Part shown: positions 1 through 8,798 of the stretch, in pieces
How positions within the stretch are numbered: the stretch's first letter is position 1
Layout: every line of letters starts with the position of its first letter
Assembly (NCBI RefSeq): GCF_025150085.1
Contig: NZ_CP102280.1
Coordinates: forward strand, 449,001 to 513,000
Reading direction: 5' to 3'
From: Dorea longicatena
GTDB taxonomy: Bacteria > Bacillota > Clostridia > Lachnospirales > Lachnospiraceae
Length of the DNA stretch: 64,000 bases
Translations under genes and position numbers: made by a program
Notes under the pieces: model-generated
Database searches by the model: none
What the model saw: the letters and a program-made list of their open reading frames with translations, nothing else
What the model was told of the DNA's origin: nothing

Positions 1-1131
1 GGCATCGGGGAAGCTCCGGATGCAGATAAGTTTGGTGATGTCGGAAGTAATACATGGAAGAGCTGCTATGACAGCGGGAAACTTCATATTCCGAATATGG
101 AAAAGATAGGAATCTACCAGATTGATGGTATGGAATATGCAAAAAGTACAGAGAATCCGACCGGAAGTTTTGCAAAAATGCAGGAATTATCATGTGGAAA
201 GGATACGACGACCGGACACTGGGAAATGGCGGGTATCGTAACGCCGGATCCGCTTCCGAAATTCCCGGACGGATTTCCGAAAGTATTCATAGAGGAATTT
301 TCAAAAAGGACGGGAAGAAAGATTCTGTGTAATCTGCCGTATTCGGGTACACAGGTCATTTATGATTATGGCCGGGAGCAGGAAGAGACAGGAGCACTGA
401 TCGTGTATACATCTGCGGACAGTGTATGCCAGATTGCAGCGCACGAGGAGATAATTCCGGTAGAGCAGTTATATGAATATTGTAAGATTGCCAGAGAGAT
501 GCTGACTGGAGATCTCGGAGTCGGAAGAGTGATCGCAAGACCATTCATCGGAACATGGCCAAATTACGAACGGACAATCAGACGGCATGACTTTTCACTT
601 GCACCGCCGAGACAGACGGTGTTGGATGCATTAAAAGCAGAAGGAAAAGATGTGATCGGTGTCGGAAAGATCTATGATATCTTTGAAGGGCAGGGAGTGA
701 CGGAGACCTACCCGAATCAGGGAAATGAAAAGAATATGGAAAAGACGATCGAGATACAGAAGAAAGAGTTCGACGGACTTTGCTATGTGAACTTAGTAGA
801 TGGGGATATGATCTATGGACACCGGCGTGATATTGCAGGATATGCAGGAGCACTGACGAGATTCGATGAACAGTTAGGGGAATTCCTCGCAAATATGCGG
901 GACGACGATATGTTGATGATTACGGCAGACCATGGCTGTGATCCGGGATATACCGGAACGGATCATACAAGAGAATATGTGCCTTGTCTTATATACGGAA
1001 AAGAGATCAAAGCAGGGGTGAATCTGCATACCAGAAAAGGTTTTGCAGATATGGCGGCGACGATTGCGGAAGCTCTTGGAAGTAAATACCAGGGAGATGG
1101 GGAGTCATTCTGGGATGAAATAAGAAATTGA
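1..1131 (+). CDS. deoB: Phosphopentomutase (5' end outside window)
   Basis: Interconverts ribose or deoxyribose 1-phosphate and 5-phosphate, linking nucleoside salvage to central metabolism in the cytosol. The frame is open from base 1 (GIGEAPDADKFGDVG...), the N-terminal metal-site region of DeoB; I estimate about a dozen codons are missing. The alkaline-phosphatase-superfamily core follows, with GHWEMAG, the metal-binding TADHGCDP near residue 310 and a DHTREYVP segment. The first internal ATG (base 97) is not the real start because the family match continues upstream of it. The C-terminus ends normally. The assignment rests on recognition of the whole family pattern. Confidence 0.95.
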   Translation, partial: GIGEAPDADKFGDVGSNTWKSCYDSGKLHIPNMEKIGIYQIDGMEYAKSTENPTGSFAKMQELSCGKDTTTGHWEMAGIVTPDPLPKFPDGFPKVFIEEFSKRTGRKILCNLPYSGTQVIYDYGREQEETGALIVYTSADSVCQIAAHEEIIPVEQLYEYCKIAREMLTGDLGVGRVIARPFIGTWPNYERTIRRHDFSLAPPRQTVLDALKAEGKDVIGVGKIYDIFEGQGVTETYPNQGNEKNMEKTIEIQKKEFDGLCYVNLVDGDMIYGHRRDIAGYAGALTRFDEQLGEFLANMRDDDMLMITADHGCDPGYTGTDHTREYVPCLIYGKEIKAGVNLHTRKGFADMAATIAEALGSKYQGDGESFWDEIRN

Positions 1132-1215
1132 CACATTCATTAGATGATGTTAGTATAGTTATAGAAAAAGGGTGTTGCCGATAGACGGTCAGTCCTGATA
1201 ATTAATTTATGTATT

Positions 1216-1258
1216 AAAAATAGTCGCCTAGTTTACCAGACATGGGGCGGCTATTTTT
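1216..1258. terminator. Hairpin terminator after deoB
   Basis: AAAAATAG-TCGCC pairs with GGCGG-CTATTTTT (arms 1216-1228 and 1246-1258, two G-T pairs), with a second T run just downstream. It can terminate deoB and separates it from the CAT-like gene. Confidence 0.7.
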
Positions 1259-1307
1259 GCGCGTTTTTTATATAAATTCGAAATAATATACAATAAGAGG
1301 TGACATT

Positions 1308-1961
1308 ATGAGTCTTCCACCATATAGAAAAATCGACCAGTCAACCTGGTCGCGTCAGGATCACTATAAGTATTATACCGAAAAATTAAAAGTAAACTAC
1401 AGTATGACAGCGCGCCTGGATGTAACAAGATTAAGAGCAGAATGCGACCGGTTCGGAGTGCATTTCTATGCGGCATTCATCTGGTGTACGTCAAATGTTG
1501 TGAACCGCCTGCCATTTATGAAGATGATGACGGACGAAGAAGGCAATCCGGGAGTGTGGGATGTTGTGCATCCAAATTATACAATCTTTCACAAAGAAGA
1601 TCACACATTTTCTGACTGTTGGAGCGAATATGATGCAGACTTTGCGACTTTTTATAAGAGAATCGAAACGGATATAGAAGCTGCAAAGAAAGTCCGGGGA
1701 GTCAAAGCAAAAGCCGGACAGCCGGTGAATTTCTACTGCATCTCTTGTGTGCCGTGGCTGGATTATACCGGATATGCGACATCGATAGTGTCGGATCATG
1801 TAGCGCTGTTTCCGATTATTACATTTGGTAAATATACAGAAGATAACGGGAAACTGACACTTCCACTGACGCTTACGATTGCTCATGCGGCAATGGATGG
1901 GTGGCATACGTCGGAATTCTTCCGGGAGATGCAGGAGGAGTTAGAGGCATTTTCTATTTAA
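1308..1961 (+). CDS. Chloramphenicol acetyltransferase-like protein (CatA fold)
   Basis: A 217-residue cytosolic acyltransferase of the trimeric CAT family, which uses acetyl-CoA to acetylate a hydroxyl acceptor. The C-terminal motif AHAAMDGWH matches the family's HHAVCDGFH signature. The catalytic His (second of the pair) and the structural Asp are kept, while the first His is Ala. The RGVKAKAGQPVNFYCISCVPW segment is also family-typical. The ATG follows the SD-like run AGAGGTGAC. It is monocistronic. Many chromosomal clostridial members have an untested substrate, so chloramphenicol resistance is not assured from sequence. Confidence 0.85.
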   Translation: MSLPPYRKIDQSTWSRQDHYKYYTEKLKVNYSMTARLDVTRLRAECDRFGVHFYAAFIWCTSNVVNRLPFMKMMTDEEGNPGVWDVVHPNYTIFHKEDHTFSDCWSEYDADFATFYKRIETDIEAAKKVRGVKAKAGQPVNFYCISCVPWLDYTGYATSIVSDHVALFPIITFGKYTEDNGKLTLPLTLTIAHAAMDGWHTSEFFREMQEELEAFSI

Positions 1962-1986
1962 TGCATCATGGCGGCTGTCACCGACC

Positions 1987-2198
1987 GGAATAAAACTACA
2001 AGGTCCCAGCCTGTGCTGACTCCAACATGGGGAAATCCTAAAGCAAAAAAGTTGACCTAAAAACGAGCTCACAAAAAATCCAAACTCGACATTCGTCTCA
2101 GACAGTGGATTTTTTGTGAGCAAACGGTCAACTTTTTTACTTAAGAATTTCCAACCATGAGTCCGTATGCACAGGCTGGGACCTTGTAGTTTTATTCC
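1987..2198. repeat. Long palindromic element A (about 210 bp)
   Basis: Outer arms of 30 bp are perfect inverted repeats (1987-2016 and 2169-2198). Inner stems are 2045-2057 with 2126-2138 and 2067-2082 with 2106-2121, leaving a loop of about 23 nt. The whole segment folds as a single long imperfect hairpin on either strand. It carries no credible ORF. It follows the CAT-like gene and could also act as its terminator. Confidence 0.85.
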
Positions 2199-2228
2199 TG
2201 AGGTTTCGCATGCCATAATAATTAAACA

Positions 2229-2327
2229 GAGGAACCGTAACCTTTGTGATACCGGAAGTGTACGAAAAAGCCGGAAAATCAATGGTTTCACCACAACTTT
2301 CCGGCTACACAACGGTTACAATCCCTC
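2229..2327. repeat. Palindromic element B (about 100 bp)
   Basis: GTAACCTTTGTG near 2236 pairs with CACAACGGTTAC near 2307 (one mismatch). AGCCGGAAA and TTTCCGGCT form an inner stem. The outermost GAGG and CCTC also pair. It lies between two longer palindromes, so it belongs to a tandem block of hairpin elements rather than to a gene. Confidence 0.7.
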
Positions 2328-2334
2328 TATTGAA

Positions 2335-2605
2335 TTCATTATCATTGGCCAATCACGACATGAGAAAGACTTGGTATTGTGTTTGATGCGTATTTTGGCG
2401 CGATGTGTAGAAGTTCTTAGGCAGTTTGACTTCCCGTTAAAGGGACGGAGCGAATTGTTTGAACCCCGTAGGGGTGAGTTTTGAGCGGAGACCCTTTCGT
2501 TCTTAGGGAAGGCGGACTGCCTTAGAACTTCTGCATCGTGACATCCAGCAACAAACATAATACCAAGTCTTTCTCATGGACCGGGGTAAGCCACGATGAT
2601 GAACT
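2335..2605. repeat. Long palindromic element C (about 270 bp)
   Basis: Perfect 20-bp arms (2359-2378 and 2559-2578) are extended outward by imperfect pairing (TTCATTATCATTGGC against a diverged copy ending near 2605). Further inside, 2401-2425 pairs with 2516-2538, then CTTCCC with GGGAAG and AAAGGG with CCCTTT. The apex holds ACCCC-gta-GGGGT. No gene is visible here. With elements A and B it fills the 1962-2615 gap. Confidence 0.85.
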
Positions 2606-2615
2606 AAATAGAAAA

Positions 2616-3995
2616 TTATTTTAAAAACATCCGCAGCATCTTCCTCTTAAACTTATTATACCTCTGATACCGCACCGGCAGATCCATCCACGTCTTCTTA
2701 TCCACAATACTTCTGTAATGTGTAAACTCATCAAATCCGGCCTGTCCGTGATATCCGCCCATGCCGCTTTCGCCGACACCACCGAACGGCATGGCGCTGG
2801 TGGCAAGATGGATGATGGTATCGTTGATACAGCCACCGCCGAAGTGACAGCGGTCAAGGACTTTCTTCTGAGCAGCTTTGTCTTCACTGAAGAAATACAG
2901 TGCCAGCGGATGTGGATGGGATTCCACGGTCTGGATGGCTTCATCCAGTGATTCGTAAGTCAGAATTGGAAGAATCGGTCCGAAGATTTCTTCGCCCATA
3001 ATGGCATCATCCCAGGTGACATTTTTCATAACGGTAGGTGCGATGCGTAAAATCTTGGCATCGGACTGCCCGCCGATTATTACTTTCGATGAATCGATCA
3101 GTCCCTGCAGACGCTGGAAATGCTTCCGGTTGATAATTTTACCGTAACTTGGATTTTCCAACGGGTGTTTGCCGAACTGACGGCGGATCTCGGATTTGAT
3201 TGCATCGATCAACTGGTCACGAATGGCTTTGTCGCAGAGGATATAATCCGGAGCAACACAGGTCTGTCCGCAGTTTAAGTATTTTCCAAAAACGATACGT
3301 CTTGCGGCAAGTGGAATCTTGGCTGTGGAATCCACGATACATGGGCTTTTGCCACCAAGCTCCAGTGTGACCGGTGTTAGGTATTTGGCTGCATGTCTTA
3401 AGACTTCGCGTCCGACCGTCTTTCCGCCGGTGAAGAAGATTTTATCAAAACGCTGGTTCAAAAGAGCCTGATTTTCCGCACGTCCGCCGGTTACGACAGC
3501 AACATATTCTTCTGAGAAGCATTCTTCGATGATCTCCTGCATGACACGGCTGGTGGCTGGTGCATAAGCGCTTGGTTTAACAACAGCGGTATTGCCGGCT
3601 GCCAGTGCGTCAATCAGTGGTTCCAGTGTCAGAAGAACCGGGTAGTTCCACGGACTCATGATGAGAACTGTTCCGTAAGGCGAAGGCGAGCGGAAGCTTT
3701 TGGCGGCAAACTGTGCCAATGGCGTCGGAACCCATTTCTCCTTCGTCAGTTTCTTGATGTGCTTCAACATCCAGCTAAGTTCTGAAAGAGTGAGTCCTAC
3801 CTCACACATATAGCTTTCAGTCTCGCTTTTTCCGAGGTCGGCTTTTAAGGCAAGGTTCAGATCCGGTTCATGCCGGATGATGGAATCTTTTAATTTTTTG
3901 AGTTGTTCTATACGATAATTTACAGGCAGTGTCTGGCCTGTCTGGAAAAATTTATGCTGCTTTTCCAGGATGTTCTGAATTTCTGTTTCTGTCAT
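2616..3995 (-). CDS. NAD(P)-dependent aldehyde dehydrogenase (class 3 / fatty-aldehyde type)
   Basis: Oxidises aldehydes to acids with NAD(P). Visible motifs are SPWNYPVLLTLEP, ELGGKSP with the general-base Glu, and NCGQTCVAPD with the nucleophilic Cys at about residue 246, all in class 3 ALDH order. The 459-aa length fits. ATG at 3995 is chosen over GTG at 4001 because AGGAGGT lies 8 nt upstream of the ATG and almost abuts the GTG. Its start overlaps the 3' end of the upstream alcohol dehydrogenase by 44 bp, so the two are translationally linked. The likely physiology is redox disposal of medium or long-chain aldehydes; the substrate is unknown. Confidence 0.92.
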   Translation of the reverse strand: MTETEIQNILEKQHKFFQTGQTLPVNYRIEQLKKLKDSIIRHEPDLNLALKADLGKSETESYMCEVGLTLSELSWMLKHIKKLTKEKWVPTPLAQFAAKSFRSPSPYGTVLIMSPWNYPVLLTLEPLIDALAAGNTAVVKPSAYAPATSRVMQEIIEECFSEEYVAVVTGGRAENQALLNQRFDKIFFTGGKTVGREVLRHAAKYLTPVTLELGGKSPCIVDSTAKIPLAARRIVFGKYLNCGQTCVAPDYILCDKAIRDQLIDAIKSEIRRQFGKHPLENPSYGKIINRKHFQRLQGLIDSSKVIIGGQSDAKILRIAPTVMKNVTWDDAIMGEEIFGPILPILTYESLDEAIQTVESHPHPLALYFFSEDKAAQKKVLDRCHFGGGCINDTIIHLATSAMPFGGVGESGMGGYHGQAGFDEFTHYRSIVDKKTWMDLPVRYQRYNKFKRKMLRMFLK

Positions 3996-5199
3996 GTTCA
4001 CTTACCTCCTGTACAAGATGATACATCTGTTCCAGTTTCTCAGGTCCCCATAACGCAGGTACCGGGTAGAGCGGGTTGGCTTCTTTGTCCGCATAACAGG
4101 CAAGCTTTGGAATATCTTCATTACGGATACCGTCCAGGGTCTCCGGGATATTCATGGAAATGTTCATGTTGCGGATGTGGTTGATGAACTCTTCGGCTGC
4201 AACTGCATCAAGTTTCGAATCAGAAATGCCGGTGATCCGTGCAAGTCTGGCCAGTTTCTTATGTGCAGCAGTTCCATACGCTTCCAGTACGATCGGAAGG
4301 AGTACGGAATTGGCAAGTCCGTGCGGGATACCGTAGCATCCGCCGAGACTGTGAGCTACAGCGTGTACATATCCGACATAACTCTTGGTAAATGCCGTTC
4401 CGGCGAGATAAGAGGCGCGGAGCATGTTACGTCTTGCAGTTTTATTATTTCCATTTTTATATGCAGTCTGCAGGTTATCGAAGATCAGCTGGATCGCTTC
4501 GATCGATGCGGCGCGGGTCTGCTTCGTAGTTGAACGACCAATATAAGCCTCGATCGCATGTGTCAGCGCATCCATTCCCGTAGTTGCCGTAAGCTGCGGC
4601 GGAAGTCCATACGTAACGGACGGCTCCAGAACCGCATAATCCGGAATCAGATTAAAATCGTTAATTGCATATTTGTGATGTGTATCTGCATCAGTGATGA
4701 CAGCTGCAAGCGTGGTTTCACTTCCGGTTCCGGCAGTTGTCGGAACTGCAATCAGAAGTGGAAGCTTATGCCAGATCTTTAAGATACCTTCCATCTTAGC
4801 CAGCGGTTTGTTCGGGCGGGCAAGTCTTGCACCGACTGCTTTGGCACAGTCCATGGAAGAGCCGCCACCGAAAGCCAGAAGTGCCTGACATCCGTGTGCC
4901 AGATAAAGATTTTTGGCTTCTTCTATATTGGCAGAAGTCGGATTTGCAACTGTATCTTTATATATTGTACATGAAATTTCAGATTTTAAAAGCTGTTTTT
5001 CCAAAGGTTTTGTAAGCCCGAGTTTGTAGACCCCCGGATCGGTGACGAGCAGGATATGGGAAATGTGATGTTTTTTCAGGACTTCCGGGACGTGTTTGAA
5101 TCCGTCGATCAGTTCCGGTTCTCTGTAAGGAAGAACAGGGAGTGCGATACGAAAACAAGTTTGAAAAATGCGGCAGTATATTTTCTTTAAAATATTCAT
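3952..5199 (-). CDS. Iron-containing alcohol dehydrogenase (group III)
   Basis: NAD(P)-dependent interconversion of alcohol and aldehyde; it probably supplies or consumes the aldehyde handled by the downstream ALDH. AFGGGSSMDCAKAVG is the cofactor-binding stretch, PTTAGTGSE is family typical, and the metal ligands lie in GMDALTHAIEAY and VAHSLGGCYGIPHG. The predicted product is 415 aa. The start at 5199 is favoured over an upstream in-frame ATG at 5268 because GGAGGT sits 5 nt before it. It is first gene of an adh-aldh operon read from a MerR-type promoter at 5338-5368. Confidence 0.92.
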   Translation of the reverse strand: MNILKKIYCRIFQTCFRIALPVLPYREPELIDGFKHVPEVLKKHHISHILLVTDPGVYKLGLTKPLEKQLLKSEISCTIYKDTVANPTSANIEEAKNLYLAHGCQALLAFGGGSSMDCAKAVGARLARPNKPLAKMEGILKIWHKLPLLIAVPTTAGTGSETTLAAVITDADTHHKYAINDFNLIPDYAVLEPSVTYGLPPQLTATTGMDALTHAIEAYIGRSTTKQTRAASIEAIQLIFDNLQTAYKNGNNKTARRNMLRASYLAGTAFTKSYVGYVHAVAHSLGGCYGIPHGLANSVLLPIVLEAYGTAAHKKLARLARITGISDSKLDAVAAEEFINHIRNMNISMNIPETLDGIRNEDIPKLACYADKEANPLYPVPALWGPEKLEQMYHLVQEVSEHDRNRNSEHPGKAA

Positions 5200-5337
5200 G
5201 AGAGACCTCCATTGTGTATGCTGTATTTCCGAAATTTTAACGGTATTTGCGTTTCGTCTAAAATTCAAAAAATACTAAATAGTGATTAAGTTCAGTGAGT
5301 TGCGGAAAATGCAGTGTCATACCGCAAATCCTGTGAT

Positions 5338-5368
5338 AGAATAAAACTGGGTGTAACCCCCATGTCAA
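5338..5368 (-). promoter_or_regulatory. MerR-type promoter with 19-bp spacer for adh-aldh
   Basis: On the minus strand TTGACA (5363-5368) and TATTCT (5338-5343) are separated by exactly 19 bp. The spacer carries the dyad GGGT-TAC-ACCC. Over-long spacers with a central dyad are the hallmark of promoters activated by MerR-family proteins, and a MerR gene lies divergently at 5447. Confidence 0.75.
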
Positions 5369-5446
5369 GAGAACAAGAAAGAAATTGATTTATAAAAGAA
5401 AGTATTGCTGATTGCAGAAAGTTAAGAGAAGAAAGAAGTGAAAGCT

Positions 5447-6280
5447 ATGCAGGCAAAAGGCGAATATTGTATCACCGCAGGCGAATTTGCAAAGATGTGC
5501 CAGACCACCAGAGATACCTTACGGTATTATGAACGACAGGGAATTCTTGTGCCGAAGAAGAACCCGGTCAATGGCTATCATTACTATAGTTATGCACAGA
5601 TCAGTTCATATTATTTTATACGGACATTCCGGGGGTTGGATTGTTCGGTTGGAGATATCAAAGAATATCTGCTTGGCGGAGAAGAGATAAGATTCGATGA
5701 ATTTGTAGAACAGCAGTATGACAAACTGCTTCTTATGCGGCAGGAACTGGACCGTAAGATTCGCACCATTGCAGGAACCAGACAGATTCTGGATCAGATC
5801 CGTATTGCAGATCAGGGACATCCAGTAATTCGTGAGATTGGGGTTTCGTGGTATTTTATATTTACCGAAGTAATATCAAAGCCGGCAACTTCATCCGGCG
5901 AGATTGAAAAAGATATCCGCAGACACCTGAAACGTTGTGATAATCCAGGTATTCAGGCATTTCCGATGGGTGCTTCTATCGATAAAGAACAATTTCTGAG
6001 AGAAAATTATACCTATAAAAATGTATTTAGTTTTACAGAAGAAGGATGCAGGAATAAAGAAGATATCGTGGAAATGGAACCAGGTGAATATCTGGCAGCA
6101 GTCTGCCGGGAGAGTGACGGCGATATCAGAGATACATACCGGGAAATCAAAGACCTTATGAAAAAAGAATCAAAACAATTCGATTCCGACATCTACAGCC
6201 TGAGTATTGTAAACGTCATTGATCCGAATGAAGAACACAAATACCTGAAATACATATTCGCAAAGGTAAAACAAATATAA
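5447..6280 (+). CDS. MerR-family transcriptional regulator with effector-binding C-terminus
   Basis: A DNA-binding activator of 277 aa. The N-terminal winged helix (CITAGEFAKMCQTTRDTLRYYERQGIL) is the MerR signature. A dimerisation helix follows at about residues 75-115, then a GyrI/BmrR-like effector domain (about 130-277; VSWYFIFTEV, FPMGASID, MEPGEYLA). ATG at 5447 is preferred over GTG at 5438, though the ribosome site is weak (AGAAGAAAG). It is divergent from adh-aldh and probably controls that promoter by DNA distortion on binding a small molecule. Confidence 0.88.
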   Translation: MQAKGEYCITAGEFAKMCQTTRDTLRYYERQGILVPKKNPVNGYHYYSYAQISSYYFIRTFRGLDCSVGDIKEYLLGGEEIRFDEFVEQQYDKLLLMRQELDRKIRTIAGTRQILDQIRIADQGHPVIREIGVSWYFIFTEVISKPATSSGEIEKDIRRHLKRCDNPGIQAFPMGASIDKEQFLRENYTYKNVFSFTEEGCRNKEDIVEMEPGEYLAAVCRESDGDIRDTYREIKDLMKKESKQFDSDIYSLSIVNVIDPNEEHKYLKYIFAKVKQI

Positions 6281-6342
6281 AAAGAAATCTCACGCGAGCG
6301 TAGCGAGCTTAAGTATTTATGGCGGGATTCATAAGATCCCAG

Positions 6343-6651
6343 CTACGAATCCCCGCGCCCTTGCAATATCATCTTCATCTTATCCTTCTCCATCTGCATC
6401 CAGTAATCCTTCCGATTTTCGAATTCCTGGCTGATCCATTCCAGTGAATCATCCAGTCCCTCCTGGGTAAATGGAAAATCTTTTGCTGTCTTCATATCAT
6501 CGGAAGTCTTCTCGAAACACCACGGTTCCGGATATACCCATACATGCAGTGTATCATCTTCTGCACGCATGAAGAAGCGCATCCCCTGATGAGAGCCGGA
6601 GAAAGGCTCCTTTTTTAATACTTTGATATTAAGACCAATGACCTTGATCAT
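6343..6651 (-). CDS. Conserved hypothetical protein (102 aa)
   Basis: A small soluble, acidic, Trp/Glu-rich protein with no motif I can assign. A good SD (AAGGAGG, 7 nt from ATG) and normal codon use support it as a real gene. The pattern GSHQGMRFFMRAEDD...VYPEPWCFEKT resembles small proteins common in Lachnospiraceae that are sometimes labelled GNAT-like. I see no acetyl-CoA-binding motif, so I do not transfer that name. Stands alone between the MerR gene and the kinase-like gene. Confidence 0.75.
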   Translation of the reverse strand: MIKVIGLNIKVLKKEPFSGSHQGMRFFMRAEDDTLHVWVYPEPWCFEKTSDDMKTAKDFPFTQEGLDDSLEWISQEFENRKDYWMQMEKDKMKMILQGRGDS

Positions 6652-6836
6652 GTCAAATCCTCCTTATGTCAAATCCGTATCTTTATGATAAATGGTAATA
6701 CAGAAAACCTACCACTGGCAGCTTTTCTTGCATATTGGGTATAAAAATTCTGTGCCAAAGTTCTTGTCACAAAAATTTTAGCACAGAAAGTCTGATTCAT
6801 AAAGAAATTTATAAAGTTAGATTTGCAGATTCGTGT

Positions 6837-7427
6837 CTATTCATGTGATTCTTCCGCAAGTTTCTTATAATAAAGAATCAGATCCGCAGCCTGATCAAAA
6901 GTCAGATGTGTGGTATCAATAGACAGATTATAATATTTTGACTGTCCCCACTCTTGCCCTGTGAATTCTTTACGGAAAGCACTGCGCTTCTCGTCAATCT
7001 CTTCAATCTTGCGTTTGGCCTTTAATCGAGTATTGATATGATCGCGTGCCATAACGGTTGCGATACGTTTCTCCATATCCGCATGAACGAATACGCTGAA
7101 TGCATTGTCCTGTCCGTGTGTCAGATAACCGGCACAACGTCCGATAATGATGCAGGGCTTTTCGGCAGCCAGTTCTTCTACCAATTCAAAAGGGAAAGGT
7201 TTTTTCTTCGGTCTGGAGTAGTTAAGAGCGATAGAATACAGTAAGCTGTTCATCGGCTGCTCTTCCAGATATTCTTCGACTTCACCTTCGAAGCCGCGTT
7301 CCTTTGCGATTGCGATGAAACGGTCTTTGTCATAGAATTCATATCCGGTGCGTTTTGCCAGAATCTTTCCGATGGCATGTCCACCGCTTCCATATTCACG
7401 TCCGATGCAGATAATTGTTTTTTCCAT
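6837..7427 (-). CDS. Cytidylate kinase-like family protein
   Basis: A P-loop kinase-like protein of 196 aa. IICIGREYGSGGHAIGKILA gives the N-terminal nucleotide-binding loop in the form seen in cytidylate-kinase-like proteins (GREYGSGG rather than GxSGSGK). CIIIGRCAGYL and DHINTRLKAKRKIEEIDEKR resemble the family's substrate and lid segments. ATG at 7427 has the better spacing to GGAGGT than ATG at 7433. The substrate is not evident; canonical Cmk lies elsewhere in most clostridia. The lrgAB pair lies just upstream in the same direction. Confidence 0.85.
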   Translation of the reverse strand: MEKTIICIGREYGSGGHAIGKILAKRTGYEFYDKDRFIAIAKERGFEGEVEEYLEEQPMNSLLYSIALNYSRPKKKPFPFELVEELAAEKPCIIIGRCAGYLTHGQDNAFSVFVHADMEKRIATVMARDHINTRLKAKRKIEEIDEKRSAFRKEFTGQEWGQSKYYNLSIDTTHLTFDQAADLILYYKKLAEESHE

Positions 7428-7460
7428 AATCATTTACCTCCATATGTCTGATTTATATTT

Positions 7461-8153
7461 TTAATATAATTGATAGAAAATAGTTGATCCGACAACCGTT
7501 ATAAGTCCGGCAACCGCAATAGAAAGACTGCTCATGGCACCTTCGATCTCACCGATTTCCATAGCTTTTGCAGTTCCCATGGCATGCGTTGCGGTACCGA
7601 TCGCAAGTCCCGTTGCGATAGGATGTCTGATTCCGCACAGTCTGCAGATTACATCACCAAACATATTTCCGATGATACCGGTGATAATGATGGCGGCTAC
7701 TGTAATGGTAACGATTCCGCCAAGCTCTTCCGAAATACCCATTCCGATTGCTGTTGTAATCGACTTCGGAAGTAACGTTGCATAGATCTGCTTATCCAGA
7801 TGAAATAATGTTGAGAAGACCCACACGCCGGCAAGACTTGTGAAGACTCCGGAGAGAATTCCGGCAAGAATTGCTTTCATGTTCTTCTTTAGCAGTCCCA
7901 TCTGCTGATACAGAGGAATTGCAAGGCAGACCGTAGAAGGTGTCAGCAGATAGTTGAGTAACTGCGAGCCGTCCTCATACACTTCATATTTAATATTGGT
8001 AACTTTCAAAATAATAATAATAAATACAATGGAGATCAGCAGTGGATTACAAAGCGCAAGTTTCGTTTTTTGTCTGAGAATGATACCAATCTCATATCCG
8101 ATCAGGCTGATCGCCAGACAGAAAAATGTGGAATCCTGTAATAATTTACTCAT
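7461..8153 (-). CDS. lrgB: LrgB/CidB-family membrane protein
   Basis: A 230-aa polytopic inner-membrane protein. LrgA/LrgB pairs were first described as antiholin-like modulators of murein hydrolases and are now also linked to pyruvate uptake. Family patterns include LLTPSTVCLAIPLYQQ, LLPKSITTAIGMGISEELGG and GLAIGTATHAMGTAKA. Its start overlaps the end of lrgA by 8 bp, so translation is coupled. Confidence 0.9.
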   Translation of the reverse strand: MSKLLQDSTFFCLAISLIGYEIGIILRQKTKLALCNPLLISIVFIIIILKVTNIKYEVYEDGSQLLNYLLTPSTVCLAIPLYQQMGLLKKNMKAILAGILSGVFTSLAGVWVFSTLFHLDKQIYATLLPKSITTAIGMGISEELGGIVTITVAAIIITGIIGNMFGDVICRLCGIRHPIATGLAIGTATHAMGTAKAMEIGEIEGAMSSLSIAVAGLITVVGSTIFYQLY

Positions 8154-8505
8154 GTTTTTTGTCCTCTTTCTTTAAGATAAACTGTGCAATACGTCCGCTT
8201 ACGGCCATAACAAGGATGGTTGTAACGACGATAATAATACTGATCGGAATGATGACTGGCTTTAAAGCACCCCAGGAAACCATAAGTCCGACTCCGGCAG
8301 GGATAAAAAGCATTGGCATGATTTCAATCAGAAATCCTCCGGCTTCATTTACTGCATTGAGTGGAAGTATACCGGTCTGTAAACCGATCAGCATAAGAAC
8401 GAGGCCGTAGATGCTGGCCGGAACCGGGAGCGGCAGTAATGCGTGCAACAGTTCTCCGACGAATGAGATCGCCAGGATGATCATAAATTGTCTTACAAAC
8501 TTCAT
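8146..8505 (-). CDS. lrgA: LrgA/CidA-family membrane protein
   Basis: A 119-aa protein with about four membrane segments. VGELLHALLPLPVPASIYGLVLMLIGL is spread over its first half and is the LrgA signature. The start at 8505 follows AGGGAGGA. First gene of lrgAB; a TATAAT hexamer on the minus strand near 8570 is a plausible -10. No LytTR regulator of the LytSR type is adjacent. Confidence 0.9.
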   Translation of the reverse strand: MKFVRQFMIILAISFVGELLHALLPLPVPASIYGLVLMLIGLQTGILPLNAVNEAGGFLIEIMPMLFIPAGVGLMVSWGALKPVIIPISIIIVVTTILVMAVSGRIAQFILKKEDKKHE

Positions 8506-8798
8506 GTGTTCCTCCCTATATCTTGTGAATCATAAGATATCCACTTTACTTTGGTGAAATTGTCCTACCAATTATACCACTTCTGAAATAATATGCACGG
8601 AAAATCTTAGCGAAAATTGTATAAAATATAATACGTGTGATATGGCGTAGGAATTTAAACGGCATAAATGAGAAATATTATCTGAACGGTCGGAGGTATT
8701 AAGAAAATCTTCATAATTTATAAGAGGAAGTCTTTATATTTTTATAGTAAAATGAATCCATATTCTGAAAAGTCTGAAAAACGACAGAGAGGAGGAGT

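Noticed and set aside
6281..6342. GCGAGCGTAGCGAGC and GGGAT/ATCCC hairpin as a gene or riboswitch
   Set aside because: Too short and without known aptamer features; treated only as a possible relative of the palindromic-loop motif.
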